Shown: positions 36,248 through 45,547, numbered from the stretch's first letter. The stretch is DNA of 64,000 nt from Streptomyces luomodiensis (GCF_031679605.1 NZ_CP117522.1:4154001-4218000), one strand, 5' to 3'. Numbers and translations are program-made. Notes: a model not told the origin generated them from the sequence alone.

Positions 36248-37585
36248 TCAGCGGGTGGTGCCGCGCAGTCTGCGCCACGGGGTGAGGACGAAGATGGCGC
36301 CGCCGAGCAGGACGGTGGTACCGGCGATCAGGGCGAGCGCCTTCAGCCCGCCGTGGTCGTTCGCACCGGTCTCGGCGAGACCGCCGCTGGTACCCGAGCC
36401 GCCGCTGCCCGAAGACCCGCCGGAGGTGTCGCCGCCGCTCGTGCCGCCGCTCGTGTCACCGCCGGTGGTGCCGCCGGGCTGACCCGTGGTGTCCAGTTCG
36501 AGCGAGACACCGGGGTCCTTGGACGGGGTGCACGTGGTGGTCGTACCGAGCGCCTTGACCGTCAGCACCCCCGGGGTGAGCGTCGACGTGCCCGTCGCAC
36601 CCGGCTTGTAGGTGCCGGTGAGGTTGGGGATCTCCATCGGGTCGCCGGACTTGATGGGCTCCTTGTTGGTCGGCCCCTCCACAGCGACGGTGCCCTTGTC
36701 CGCACCGCCGACCTTGACGGCCATCGACGGCTTGACCGAATCGGCGGGGATGTCGGCCGGGCTGTCCATCACGGACTTGCCGAACTTCACGGTCAGATCG
36801 AAGTTCCCGCCGTTCTTGGTGGCGTTGATCTGGACCGGGGAGGTCGCGTTCTTGTCGCCGATGGGGGTCTTGCAGGCATAGGCGACCTGGACCTCCTTGC
36901 CGGTGAACGGGTCGTCCCCGCCGTCCCCGCCACCGGTGGTGCCGCTGGTCGTACCACTACTGCTTGTGCCGCTGGACGTGCCGCTCGTGGTGCCACTTGT
37001 CGTACCGCTGCTTGTGCCGCTGGTCGTGCCGCCCGAATCGTCGCCGTCGTCCGTCACCTTGATGGTCGCGGCGGCCTTGACGGCCTCCTTCGCCGAGCAC
37101 TTGGTGTCCGTGGACAGCGGCTTGCTGACGTTGATGTTGTAGGCGCCGGGCGTCAGCGTCACCTCACCCGCCTTCGTGAGCTTCAGCTTCCCTTTCATGT
37201 CGGAGAGCTTCATCTCAGCGCCCTTGGGGATCGCCGGGTTCTCCCGCGGCCCCTCCAGGGACAGCTCACCGGTCTGGGCGCCGCCCACCGTGATGGTGCC
37301 GGTCGGCAGCACGGTATTGGCCTCCAGGTCGAGGATCGGCGGGTTCGTGGAGGCGGCCTTTACCGTCTTCCACACCACCTCGACCTCATCGCCGACCTTG
37401 GCCGTCTCCGGTGCCGTCACGGCCACCGTCGTGGTGCCCTCCACCGGGGGCAGGCCCGAGATGGCGGGCGGTATGCACTCGGTCTGGTACGAGACCTCGG
37501 CGCCCTGCGCGGTGCCCGCGCCGAGCAGCACGCCCCCACCGCCGAGCAGCAGCGCGACGGCGGCCGCACTCACTCTTCGTCGCAT
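36248..37585 (-). CDS. Sortase-anchored surface protein with two Cys-pair domains (LAETG)
   Basis: The product has 445 residues. Residues 1-28 form a signal peptide. Two related beta-rich domains follow (about 29-175 and 225-375), each opening with a Cys (YQTEC, YACKTPIGDKN) and closing with a Cys (DTKC, TTTTC), which suggests one disulfide per domain. A Ser/Thr/Gly linker separates them. A second Gly/Ser linker leads to LAETG, a hydrophobic helix and RRLRG, the cell-wall sorting signal used by Streptomyces class E sortases. The C-terminal domain is clearly similar to the single domain of the protein at 39618-40394. It is the last gene of the cluster, one base after the preceding stop. The function is unknown. 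Confidence 0.85.
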   Translation of the reverse strand: MRRRVSAAAVALLLGGGGVLLGAGTAQGAEVSYQTECIPPAISGLPPVEGTTTVAVTAPETAKVGDEVEVVWKTVKAASTNPPILDLEANTVLPTGTITVGGAQTGELSLEGPRENPAIPKGAEMKLSDMKGKLKLTKAGEVTLTPGAYNINVSKPLSTDTKCSAKEAVKAAATIKVTDDGDDSGGTTSGTSSGTTSGTTSGTSSGTSSSGTTSGTTGGGDGGDDPFTGKEVQVAYACKTPIGDKNATSPVQINATKNGGNFDLTVKFGKSVMDSPADIPADSVKPSMAVKVGGADKGTVAVEGPTNKEPIKSGDPMEIPNLTGTYKPGATGTSTLTPGVLTVKALGTTTTCTPSKDPGVSLELDTTGQPGGTTGGDTSGGTSGGDTSGGSSGSGGSGTSGGLAETGANDHGGLKALALIAGTTVLLGGAIFVLTPWRRLRGTTR

Positions 37586-37586
37586 C

Positions 37587-38627
37587 TCACGTGGTTCCTT
37601 TCGGAGTCGGTCGGATCTCCTCGGACGGTGCGGAAATCTGGTGGTGCGTCCGGGTATCCGGCGCCGTGTCCGGGGTGAACCAGGGCAGCGCCGGACCCGC
37701 GCCGTTGGCCGGGGTGGGGGCGGGGGCCGAGGCCGGGACGGCGGGCGTACGGGGCCGTACCTTGTCCACGACGGCCATGCCGATCCGGAAGACCGCCGCC
37801 GGGACCACCACGCACAGCAGGACCCAGAAGAGCGTGACGCCCCAGGGCCGTCCCACCGCCCACGGCTGTTCGACGAGCAGCTTGGCGCCGTAGCGCAGCG
37901 AGACCTGATAGTGGCCATGGGCCCCGGCCGACAGTTCGACGTCCAGCTTGACCTGCGCCTTCTTTCCCGGCTGGATGGTCCCCCGCCATCGCTGCTCCTC
38001 CCAGGAGGGGGCGAAGACGCCGTGCGAGGTGCCCACCTCGAAGACCGGATCGCGGGCCGGGGTCGAGCCGAGATTGCCGACGGTGACCACGAGCCGTCGC
38101 CTCGGCGGCGCGCCGAACCAGGTCAGCAGCCCGCTGGAGCCGTCGAGCCGGGCCGAGAGCACGCTCAGCCGCTCGCCTCCGGTCCGCTCCTTCGGCAGCG
38201 GCGCCACCGGGTGCCCGGCGACCTTGAACGTCACGTCCGCGGCGGCGGCCGCACCGGTGACGGTCGCTATGTGGATGACGCAGGGGCAGGGTTCGGGCGG
38301 CTCGGCGACCGGCAGCTTCTTGGTGAAGCTGCCGTCCGCGCCGACGGTGACCGCCCTGCCGTCACCGTTGGCGCAGGAGTTGGTGCCGCCGATCATGTTC
38401 TGTCCGCAGATGAGCAGGGTGAGCAGGGCGCGCGGCCGCCATCGTGCGCCGGTCACGGTGACCGTGCCGCCCGTGCCCGCCTCGGCCTTGGAGACCTTCG
38501 CGGTCGGGCCCTCGGCGGCCGCGGCGCCGCCCGTAAGGGGCGCACCGAGGGTGAGGAGGACCAGGGCGAGCACGGTGAGCACGGCGGGGGGCCGGGCCGG
38601 GGTGGCTCCGTATCGACATGCCTTCAC
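37587..38627 (-). CDS. Secreted/membrane-anchored protein of the surface cluster
   Basis: The product has 346 residues. A signal peptide (1-38, ending AAAA) is followed by a first beta-rich domain with TVTVTGARWRPRALLTLLICG and four cysteines including EPCPCVIH. A second beta-sandwich-like domain reads LVVTVGNLGSTPARDPVFEV, and a membrane helix lies at about 270-292 (VTLFWVLLCVVVPAAVF) before a Pro-rich cytoplasmic tail. The GTG start overlaps the upstream gene's stop (GTGA). I do not recognise a named family beyond Ig-like folds. Context implies a partner of the two sortase substrates. Confidence 0.8.
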   Translation of the reverse strand: MKACRYGATPARPPAVLTVLALVLLTLGAPLTGGAAAAEGPTAKVSKAEAGTGGTVTVTGARWRPRALLTLLICGQNMIGGTNSCANGDGRAVTVGADGSFTKKLPVAEPPEPCPCVIHIATVTGAAAAADVTFKVAGHPVAPLPKERTGGERLSVLSARLDGSSGLLTWFGAPPRRRLVVTVGNLGSTPARDPVFEVGTSHGVFAPSWEEQRWRGTIQPGKKAQVKLDVELSAGAHGHYQVSLRYGAKLLVEQPWAVGRPWGVTLFWVLLCVVVPAAVFRIGMAVVDKVRPRTPAVPASAPAPTPANGAGPALPWFTPDTAPDTRTHHQISAPSEEIRPTPKGTT

Positions 38628-39592
38628 GTGGTCGCTCCTGCCCCTGTGCGCTGCGGTCGCGGTCGCGGGGTGCGGCGCCGTCTCCGCCGCCGGCGCAGCA
38701 GCCAGGCGCCCGCGCCGCCGCCCGCACCCGCCAGGACGGCCGCCGCCGGGGCGAGCGTCCACCAGGGGACGGCGGTGTAGCCGGCGGTCGCGGTGGCGTG
38801 CGCGCCCCCGCCCGCGGTGACCGTGAGCCGCACGTCCACCGAGTCGAGGGCGGGCGGGTCCGGCCAGCTCTCGGTGAGCCGCACCCGTGTGCCCGGCTGA
38901 AGTTCGACCGGGAGGGTGCGGGGTTTCCGGCGCAGCACCTGGCCGAAGAGCCCGTCGGCGCGTACGGCCAGCCGCGGGGTCAGCACGGTGTTGCCGCGGT
39001 TGACGAGGGCGTAGCGGATGGCCGCCCCGCTGCCGCGGCCCTGGACGGTCACGTCCTCGACGGAGAGCGCGGACAGCGTCGCCCCGCTGATCCGCAGCCG
39101 CAGCCGCACCGCGATCTCGCGGCCGCCGGAGGAGACCAGGACCTTGCCGGGGCGTTCGCCGGGCACCGCGTCGGACGGGACGGTGACGGTGAAGGGAATG
39201 TCGGCGCGGGTGCGGGGCGGCACCGTCACCCGCTGTTCGGCGAGCGCGATCCGGGTGCCGTCGGCACCGCGCAGCCGGACGGTGCGGGGGCGCTCGCTCC
39301 GGTTGGTGACCGAAAGCTTGTCCTCGAGGACGGCGCCGGGCCCGCCTTCGAGGTAGATGTACGGCCGGTCGTCCGCGCCCGGTGCGCCCGCGCCGCCGGC
39401 GGCGGGCGCCGCCGACCAGTCGGGGCCGGCGGCGGCAGCCGTGGCGGGCCAGGCCAGCAGGGACGCGGCGAGCAGGGCCGGGACGGATACGCGGACGACC
39501 GCGGGGATGACCGCGCGGACGGCCGGACGGACGACTGCGGGGATGACCGCACGGACGGCAAGGCGGCTGGCTGCACGGATACGCGGCGGCAT
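38624..39592 (-). CDS. DUF916-like (WxL-interacting protein type) membrane-anchored protein
   Basis: The product has 322 residues. A signal peptide reaches about residue 55. The first beta-sandwich begins PYIYLEGGPGAVLEDKLSV with NRSERPRTVRL, and a second has IRYALVNRGNTVLTPRLAV. A single C-terminal membrane helix (WWTLAPAAAVLAGAGGG) ends in a run of arginines. This domain order is that of DUF916/DUF3324 proteins, which in Firmicutes bind WxL surface proteins inside cell-surface complex operons. The level of similarity is judged by eye only. It overlaps the next gene by four bases. Confidence 0.75.
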   Translation of the reverse strand: MPPRIRAASRLAVRAVIPAVVRPAVRAVIPAVVRVSVPALLAASLLAWPATAAAAGPDWSAAPAAGGAGAPGADDRPYIYLEGGPGAVLEDKLSVTNRSERPRTVRLRGADGTRIALAEQRVTVPPRTRADIPFTVTVPSDAVPGERPGKVLVSSGGREIAVRLRLRISGATLSALSVEDVTVQGRGSGAAIRYALVNRGNTVLTPRLAVRADGLFGQVLRRKPRTLPVELQPGTRVRLTESWPDPPALDSVDVRLTVTAGGGAHATATAGYTAVPWWTLAPAAAVLAGAGGGAGAWLLRRRRRRRRTPRPRPQRTGAGATT

Positions 39593-39617
39593 CGGCGGCT
39601 CCTCGGATGCCGCGGGA

Positions 39618-40394
39618 CTAGCGCGCGGGCCGCTGACGGCGGGTCAGCCAGAGCGCTCCGGCCACGCCCGCGAGCAGCACGGTGCCGCCGAGGGTGCCGA
39701 GCGCGACGGCGGAGTCCGCCGGTCCGGTCTGTGGCAGCTCATCGTTCGAGCCGCCCTGCTCACCGCCGGAACCGCCCGAACTCGTACCGCCCGAACTCGT
39801 ACCGCCCGAACTCGTACCGCCCGTACTGTCCGAGCCGCCGGTGGAACCGGAGTCTCCGCCGCCGCCCGCGGCCTTGACGTCCAGCGTCAGCGAGGGCTTG
39901 GGGCTGTTGCCCGGGGTGCAGGTCGTGGTCGTGCCCAGCGCCTTGATGGTGAGGGTCGAGGCGGTGAACGTGACCTTTCCGCTCTTCTTGGGGGTGTAGG
40001 TACCCGACAGGTCACTGATCTTGATCGGGGTGTTGGCGGGGATGGCCTTGTCGTTGGCGGGCCCCGACACGGACACCGTTCCGCTCTCCGCACCGCCCAG
40101 TTTGATGAGCGCACTGGGGTGCATGGCGCCCTTACCGAGCTCGACGGGGCTGGAGGAGACGCCCTTCTGGAAGGACATCGTGAGCTTGTAGGCGTCGCCA
40201 CTCGCGACGCTTTTGATGTCGATGGGCGATACGGCGCTTTTATCGCCGATCGGCGTCTTGCACTGGTAGTCGACGTCCACGGTGTCGGCGTGCGCGGCCG
40301 GGGCGGTGAGGAGTACCACGGAGCCGGCCAGGGCCGCCGCGAGCGTGAGGGCGCCGCCACGGCCGGCCGGGCGGCGTTGGTTGCGGGACACCAC
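39618..40394 (-). CDS. Sortase-anchored surface protein with one Cys-pair domain (LPQTG)
   Basis: The product has 258 residues. A signal peptide (to about 35, AAHA-DT) is followed by one domain opening YQCKTPIGDKS and closing TTTTCTPGNSP, which is strongly similar to the second domain of the 445-residue protein downstream. A Ser/Gly/Thr linker with three TSSGG units leads to LPQTG, a hydrophobic helix and RRQRPAR, a classical sorting signal. The GTG at 40394 is preferred, with GAAGG 6 bp upstream; an upstream TTG would add six residues. It is the first gene of the four-gene cluster. Confidence 0.85.
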   Translation of the reverse strand: MVSRNQRRPAGRGGALTLAAALAGSVVLLTAPAAHADTVDVDYQCKTPIGDKSAVSPIDIKSVASGDAYKLTMSFQKGVSSSPVELGKGAMHPSALIKLGGAESGTVSVSGPANDKAIPANTPIKISDLSGTYTPKKSGKVTFTASTLTIKALGTTTTCTPGNSPKPSLTLDVKAAGGGGDSGSTGGSDSTGGTSSGGTSSGGTSSGGSGGEQGGSNDELPQTGPADSAVALGTLGGTVLLAGVAGALWLTRRQRPAR

Positions 40395-40570
40395 GAGATC
40401 CCTTCTCGTCAAGCGCCGCAGCCGAATGTAACTGACGGCACATCAGATGGGGCGCTGACGGTACGCCGGGGACCTTGTCAAGGGAAGACAAAGAACACGC
40501 CGGATCGGCGTGCGGTGGGCCGCGCCCGGGGGCGCGCGGCGCCAATACGGTGGGGCCGAGGCCGCGCTCT

Positions 40571-41080
40571 TCAGCCCGGCGCGGCGAGTTCGGCCCAGAC
40601 CGTCTTGCCCGATCCGTCCACGTTGCGCACGACTCCCCAGTCGAGGCACAGCCGCTGCACGATGAACATGCCGTGCCCGCCGGGGCGTCCGGCGCGGTGC
40701 GGGGTGCGCGGCGCGGGCGTACCGGTGCCGAGGTCCACCACTTCGAGGCGGAGCATTTTGGCGTTGCAGCTGACGCGCAGCTCCTCGGGGCCGTCGGCGT
40801 GCAGACAGGCGTTGGTGACCAGCTCGGAGACGACGAGCAGGACGTCCTCGGCGGCGGCCCGCTGGTCGGCGGTGGCGGCCGGAAGCCACCCCCAGTCACG
40901 CAGCGCCTGGCGCGTGAAGTCGCGGGCGCGCGGCACGGCTCCGCTGGCTCCGATCAGATGGAGTCTGCGGATCTGGCGGATAGGGCCGGCGGTCGTGGTT
41001 GCCGGTGGGGAGGCCGAAGCGGCGGGGCCGTCCGGGTCCGGGCCGCGGTCGCCCGGCGGGTACGGCCGGGTGGTGCTCAT
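40571..41080 (-). CDS. Anti-sigma factor, RsbW-type ATP-binding protein (PrsI-like)
   Basis: This 169-residue protein has a GHKL ATPase domain at about 45-165: LLVVSELVTNACLHA (N box), LEVVDLGTG (G1) and RPGGHGMFIV (G2). The first 40 residues are Pro/Gly/Ser rich. Such proteins hold a SigB-type sigma factor and phosphorylate an antagonist. A GAGGTGAAG site precedes the ATG. Neighbouring antagonist and sigma genes make a complete partner-switching set, matching the PrsI-ArsI-sigma-I system of S. coelicolor; the ortholog assignment is inferred from order and family. Confidence 0.85.
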   Translation of the reverse strand: MSTTRPYPPGDRGPDPDGPAASASPPATTTAGPIRQIRRLHLIGASGAVPRARDFTRQALRDWGWLPAATADQRAAAEDVLLVVSELVTNACLHADGPEELRVSCNAKMLRLEVVDLGTGTPAPRTPHRAGRPGGHGMFIVQRLCLDWGVVRNVDGSGKTVWAELAAPG

Positions 41081-41263
41081 CAGCGCTTCACCTCACCGAT
41101 TCACCGATTCAGGGACAAGGGATACCTGATCTCTTCAACAGTTTCAGCCTGTCTCCTGCCCGGCCATAGCGTGAGAACACCCACTACTTCCGCGTCGTCG
41201 ATGTGACGCAGGCAACGCGCCGATGACGCACCGATGACACGCCGGAAACAGGAATGGCTTACT

Positions 41264-41632
41264 TCACTCGACAAGCGCCGCGTCAAGCGTCTCGTGAACC
41301 GTAAAGACGGCGTCCGCGCCCGTGATCTCGAACACGCGAGCAACGATGGGCAGCATCCCGGCCAGATGGACCCCGCCGCCTTCGGCCTCGGCCTTGAGCC
41401 GCGCGCCGAGGAGGACGTTGAGCCCCGTGGAGTCACAGAACTCCAGCTTCGAGCAGTCCACCACCAGCCGGACACGTCCCCCCTCCACGCACTTCTCGAG
41501 CGGCTCGCGCAGCACTTCGGCGGTGTGGTGATCCAACTCACCCGCCGGCGTGACGACCGCACTCGCCCCATGGTGCCGAACCTCGACCTGGAGTCGGCCT
41601 TTGCTGGCGCTGCCGACCATCCCGCGGTCCAT
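41264..41632 (-). CDS. STAS-domain anti-anti-sigma factor (ArsI-like)
   Basis: This 122-residue single STAS domain has VVTPAGELDHHTAEVLREPL, LVVDCSKLEFCDSTGLNVLLGA with the phosphorylatable Ser in DSTGL, and a C-terminal FTVHETLDAAL. When unphosphorylated, such proteins bind the anti-sigma kinase and free the sigma factor. The ATG at 41632 with GAGGT upstream is chosen; the frame stays open far upstream but without conserved sequence. It is divergent from the sigma gene. Confidence 0.9.
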   Translation of the reverse strand: MDRGMVGSASKGRLQVEVRHHGASAVVTPAGELDHHTAEVLREPLEKCVEGGRVRLVVDCSKLEFCDSTGLNVLLGARLKAEAEGGGVHLAGMLPIVARVFEITGADAVFTVHETLDAALVE

Positions 41633-41691
41633 CTGCGCACCTCTTCTGGCGTCTCGTTGCTTTCGATTGCGCGCATCGAACCCTACGCCTT

Positions 41692-41716
41692 CTACCCGGT
41701 CCTCTGGTAGCCGAAC
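41692..41716 (-). promoter_or_regulatory. Candidate SigB/sigma-I type promoter of the anti-anti-sigma gene
   Basis: On the minus strand GTTC (41716-41713), a 15-bp spacer and GGGTAG (41697-41692) resemble the SigB-family pattern of a GTT-type -35 and a GGGTA -10. It lies 60 bp before the anti-anti-sigma start, as expected for an autoregulated module. Confidence 0.4.
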
Positions 41717-41884
41717 ATTTCGCATAGTTCGGCAAATATGGACAACGTGGACTTGCCACTTGGTGGCCGTTGCAGGTAGGCGTAGAGAGACACACCCGCT
41801 TACGGCCCGGCTTTGGAGGCGCCGCTCACCGGAGCAGCACGTTATGGCACCGGCAGCCATATGCCGAGAACGATGGAGGAGACT

Positions 41885-42832
41885 ATGTCACCCCGCCTCG
41901 ACGACACGCGTACCGAACCCTCGGGGAGTACCCGGACCACCGTCTCGTCGACCCCCCTGCCCGAGCAGTTCGTACCCGACATGGACGTCCAGGCGACCGT
42001 CGGCCACCTCTTCGAGGAACTGCCGGAATTGTCCGATCTGCCGGAGATACCCCCGTATGACACGGTGGCACCGGTGGACGCGAGGGCGCTGTCCAAGACC
42101 CTCTTCGAACGCCTCGAGGTGCTGGAAGAAGGCACCCACGAGTACGCCTATGTGCGTAACACCCTGGTCGAGCTCAACTTGGCGCTGGTCAAGTTCGCCG
42201 CCTCCCGGTTCCGCTCCCGCAGCGAGCCGATGGAGGACATCATCCAGGTCGGCACCATCGGCCTGATCAAGGCCATCGACCGCTTCGAACTCGGCCGCGG
42301 CGTCGAGTTCCCCACCTTCGCGATGCCGACCATCGTCGGTGAGATCAAGCGCTTCTTCCGCGACACCAGCTGGTCGGTGCGCGTGCCGAGGCGGCTCCAG
42401 GAGCTCCGGCTCGACCTGGCCAAGGCCGGTGACGAACTGGCGCAGCGGCTCGACCGCGCGCCCACCGTCAACGAGTTGGCCGAGCGGCTGGACATCACCC
42501 AGGCAGAGGTCGTCGAGGGCATGGCCGCGAGCAACGCGTACACCGCGAGCTCGCTGGACGCCCAGCCCGAGGAGGACGACTCCGAGGGAGCGCTGGCGGA
42601 CCGGATCGGCTACGAGGACCACGGGCTCGAGGGCATCGAGTACGTCGAGTCCCTGAAGCCGCTGATCGCCGACCTGCCCGCACGCGACCGGAAGATCCTC
42701 TCCCTGCGCTTCGTGGCGAACATGACGCAGTCGGAGATCGGCGAGGAGCTGGGCATCTCCCAGATGCATGTCTCGCGGCTGCTGTCGCGCACCCTCCGTC
42801 GGCTCCGCAAGGGACTGATGATCGAGGAGTGA
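41885..42832 (+). CDS. sigI: SigB/SigF-family alternative sigma factor (sigma-I-like)
   Basis: This 315-residue group 3 sigma factor has region 2 with DIIQVGTIGLIKAIDRF and GVEFPTFAMPTIVGEIKRFFRD. Region 3 has PTVNELAERLDITQAEVVEG. Region 4 is ILSLRFVANMTQSEIGEELGISQMHVSRLLSRTL. An N-terminal 60-residue Thr/Ser/Pro segment precedes region 1.2. The ATG at 41885 has GGAGGA just upstream; an ATG four codons earlier overlaps that site. It is controlled by the adjacent partner-switching proteins. The symbol rests on synteny with S. coelicolor sigI, one of nine SigB paralogues there. Confidence 0.85.
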   Translation: MSPRLDDTRTEPSGSTRTTVSSTPLPEQFVPDMDVQATVGHLFEELPELSDLPEIPPYDTVAPVDARALSKTLFERLEVLEEGTHEYAYVRNTLVELNLALVKFAASRFRSRSEPMEDIIQVGTIGLIKAIDRFELGRGVEFPTFAMPTIVGEIKRFFRDTSWSVRVPRRLQELRLDLAKAGDELAQRLDRAPTVNELAERLDITQAEVVEGMAASNAYTASSLDAQPEEDDSEGALADRIGYEDHGLEGIEYVESLKPLIADLPARDRKILSLRFVANMTQSEIGEELGISQMHVSRLLSRTLRRLRKGLMIEE

Positions 42833-42843
42833 CGCCTCCGCAG

Positions 42844-42886
42844 ACGGATAAGGGCCCGCCCCCTACCGGGACGGGCCCTTATCCGT
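42844..42886. terminator. Bidirectional terminator between sigI and hutI
   Basis: ACGGATAAGGGCCC (42844-42857) pairs exactly with GGGCCCTTATCCGT (42873-42886). The stem continues a little into the loop. It sits between convergent genes. Confidence 0.85.
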
Positions 42887-42914
42887 GCGCGCTCCGTGCC
42901 GCGCTGCCGGGGCG

Positions 42915-44102
42915 TCAGACCAGGGTGCCGTGCTGCCAGACCGCCGAGACCAGGGGGACGCCGGGGCGGTAGGCGAGGTGCACATGCGAGGGGGCGTCCA
43001 GCAGCGCCAGATCGGCGCGGGCGCCCGGACTCACCCGGCCCACATCGGTACGGCGCAGGGCCCGCGCCCCACCGGCCGTGGCGGCCCATACGGCCTCGTC
43101 GGGGGTCATCCCCATGTCCCGTACCGCCAGGGCGATACAGAACGGCATGGAGCTGGTGAAGGACGAGCCCGGGTTGCAGTCGGGGGACAGGGCGACCGTG
43201 ACGCCCGCGTCGAGCAGCCGGCGCGCGTCCGGATAGACCGAGCGGGTGGAGAACTCCGCCCCGGGCAGCAGGGTGGCGACCGTCTCCCCCTGGGCCAGCG
43301 CGTCGACGTCGGCGTCGGTCAGATGGGTGCAGTGGTCGGCGGAGGCGGCGCCGAGCTCCACCGCCAGCCGCACCCCGGGGCCGTGCGAGAGCTGGTTGGC
43401 ATGGACCCGTGGGGTCAGCCCGCGCTCCTTGCCCGCGGTCAGGATGGCGCGGGCCTGATCGCCGTCGAAGGCGCCCTGCTCGCAGAAGACGTCGATCCAG
43501 CGGGCGTGCGGGGCGCAGGCGTCCAGCATGGGACCGGTGACCAGATCCACGTAGCCGGCCGGGTCGTCGGCGAACTCGGGGGCGACGATATGCGCCCCGA
43601 GGAAGGTCACCTCGTCGGTGTGGGCCCCGGCGATGGTCAGGGCGCGGGCCTCGTCCTGCGAGGTCAGCCCGTAGCCGGACTTGATCTCGACGGTCGTGGT
43701 GCCCTGGCGGCGCGCCTCGGCCACATAGCGGCCGACGTTGGCGTGCAGCACGTTGTTCGAGGCGGCGCGGGTGGCGGCGACGGTGGTGCGGATGCCGCCG
43801 GCGCTGTACGGGCGGCCGGACATCCGGGCGTTGAACTCCTCGGTCCGGTCGCCCGCGAAGACCAGATGGGAGTGGGAGTCCACGAAGCCCGGGATGGCCG
43901 CCCGGCCTCCGGCGTCGACCCGGTTGTCGGTGGCGGGTGCTTTGCTTGTCCCACCGACCCAGGCGACGCGGTCGCCGTCGATCACGACGGCCGCGTCCCG
44001 GATCAGGCCGAGGGGGCCGTCACCGAGGGAGGGGTCATTGGTGACCAGAGCGGCGATGTTGGTGATGGCGGTCGTGGGCGTGGCGGTCGTCGCGGTCGTC
44101 AT
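42915..44102 (-). CDS. hutI: Imidazolonepropionase
   Basis: This 395-residue amidohydrolase-fold enzyme opens the imidazolone ring, giving N-formimino-L-glutamate. [20 protein letters not shown] holds the metal His pair and the substrate Arg. [19 protein letters not shown] and [10 protein letters not shown] are HutI signatures. The ATG at 44102 before MTTATTATP is chosen; upstream in-frame residues are Pro/Lys-rich and not conserved. It is the last gene of the hut operon, 62 bp after hutF. Confidence 0.95.
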   Translation of the reverse strand: MTTATTATPTTAITNIAALVTNDPSLGDGPLGLIRDAAVVIDGDRVAWVGGTSKAPATDNRVDAGGRAAIPGFVDSHSHLVFAGDRTEEFNARMSGRPYSAGGIRTTVAATRAASNNVLHANVGRYVAEARRQGTTTVEIKSGYGLTSQDEARALTIAGAHTDEVTFLGAHIVAPEFADDPAGYVDLVTGPMLDACAPHARWIDVFCEQGAFDGDQARAILTAGKERGLTPRVHANQLSHGPGVRLAVELGAASADHCTHLTDADVDALAQGETVATLLPGAEFSTRSVYPDARRLLDAGVTVALSPDCNPGSSFTSSMPFCIALAVRDMGMTPDEAVWAATAGGARALRRTDVGRVSPGARADLALLDAPSHVHLAYRPGVPLVSAVWQHGTLV

Positions 44103-44164
44103 GGTGCGGGCGTTCTCCTTCGTCGGCCGGGGCGGTTTCGTCGGCCGGGGCGGCCGCGGCCGGA

Positions 44165-45547
44165 TCACCAGTCGTACAGGGCCGCGATGGACTCGGCCAG
44201 CGCTTGGGGGACGCGGGGGACGAGCTGATGGGCGCCGTCCCGTACGACATGGCGGCCGCCGACCACGGTGTGCCGGACATCCGCGTTGGTCGCCGCGAAT
44301 ACGGCGGTCTCCGCGCCCAGCCGGGACGGCGGCCCCGCCGTGCGCACCGAGTCCAGCGCGATCGTGGTGAGGTCGGCGAGCGCGCCCACCTCGATCCGGC
44401 CCGCGTCGGCGCCCCAGCCGAGCGCCGCATGGCCGTCCACGGTGGCGGCCCGCAGCAGCTGGGCCGCGGTCCAGTGGCCCCGGGCGCGGGTGTGCAGCCG
44501 CTCGTCGAGCTCCATGGCGCGGGCCTCCTCCAGGATGTCGATCACGGCGTGGCTGTCGCTGCCCAGCGAGAGCGGGGAGCCCGCGCCGTGCAGCTCGGCG
44601 GCCGGGCCGATCCCGTCGGCGAGGTCACGCTCGGTGGTCGGGCACATACAGACACCGGTGGAGGTATGCCCCAGGAGCCGGATGTCGCCGGGGGTGAGGT
44701 GGGTGGCGTGCACGGCGGTCGTGCGCGGGCCCAGCACCCCGTGGTCGGCGAGCAGCCGGGTGGGCGTGAAGCCGTGGGCCTCCACACAGGCGTCGTTCTC
44801 GGCGGTCTGCTCGGAGAGATGGACATGCAGGGGCGCCGTGCGCTCCTGCGCCCAGCCGGAGACGGTCGCCAGCTGATCGACGGGGACGGCCCGCACCGAG
44901 TGGATCGCCGCGCCGATGCGGGTGTTGCCGTCGGCCTTCAGCTCTTGGACCCGCTCGGCCCAGCCCTCGGCCGTGCCGTCGGAGAAGCGCAGCTGGTGCT
45001 CGTTGGGCTCGGCCCCGAAACCGGAGGAGAGATAGCAGGTGTCCAGCAGGGTGATCCGGATACCGGCCTCGGCCGCGGCCGCGATCAGGGCCTCCCCCAT
45101 CGCGTTGGGATTGCCGTAGCGGGCGCCGCCGGGGGCGTGGTGCAGGTAGTGGAATTCCCCGACACAGGTGATCCCGGCCATGGCCATCTCGGCGTAGACG
45201 GCGCGGGCCAGCTCGAAGTAGCTGTCCGGGGTCAGCCGGTCGGCGACCTGGTACATCACCTCGCGCCAGGTCCAGAAGGAGTCCGGTGCCCCCGCGCCCG
45301 GCCGGTCCGCCTCGCCCTGCGCCTGCACGACCCCGCGCAGGGCCCGGTGGAAGGCATGGCTGTGGGCGTTGGCCAGGCCGGGAAGCGTCAGACCACGGAG
45401 GGTGACGGAGCCGGCGGGCGGCCGCGGTCTCCCGGGCACCACCGCCGTGATCCGCCCATTGGCGGCGGCCACGATCACCACGTCCGACCACACGCCTCCG
45501 TCCACCCAGGCGTGCTCCGCCCAGTACGTCTGCGCCGTCAGTGACAC
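44165..45547 (-). CDS. hutF: Formimidoylglutamate deiminase
   Basis: This 460-residue amidohydrolase converts N-formimino-L-glutamate to N-formyl-L-glutamate and ammonia. The metal motif [14 protein letters not shown] is present, as are [25 protein letters not shown] and [16 protein letters not shown]. The GTG start at 45547 overlaps the preceding hydrolase stop by 10 bp, so translation is coupled. HutF marks the five-step histidine pathway that needs a formylglutamate deformylase as its final enzyme. Confidence 0.95.
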   Translation of the reverse strand: MSLTAQTYWAEHAWVDGGVWSDVVIVAAANGRITAVVPGRPRPPAGSVTLRGLTLPGLANAHSHAFHRALRGVVQAQGEADRPGAGAPDSFWTWREVMYQVADRLTPDSYFELARAVYAEMAMAGITCVGEFHYLHHAPGGARYGNPNAMGEALIAAAAEAGIRITLLDTCYLSSGFGAEPNEHQLRFSDGTAEGWAERVQELKADGNTRIGAAIHSVRAVPVDQLATVSGWAQERTAPLHVHLSEQTAENDACVEAHGFTPTRLLADHGVLGPRTTAVHATHLTPGDIRLLGHTSTGVCMCPTTERDLADGIGPAAELHGAGSPLSLGSDSHAVIDILEEARAMELDERLHTRARGHWTAAQLLRAATVDGHAALGWGADAGRIEVGALADLTTIALDSVRTAGPPSRLGAETAVFAATNADVRHTVVGGRHVVRDGAHQLVPRVPQALAESIAALYDW

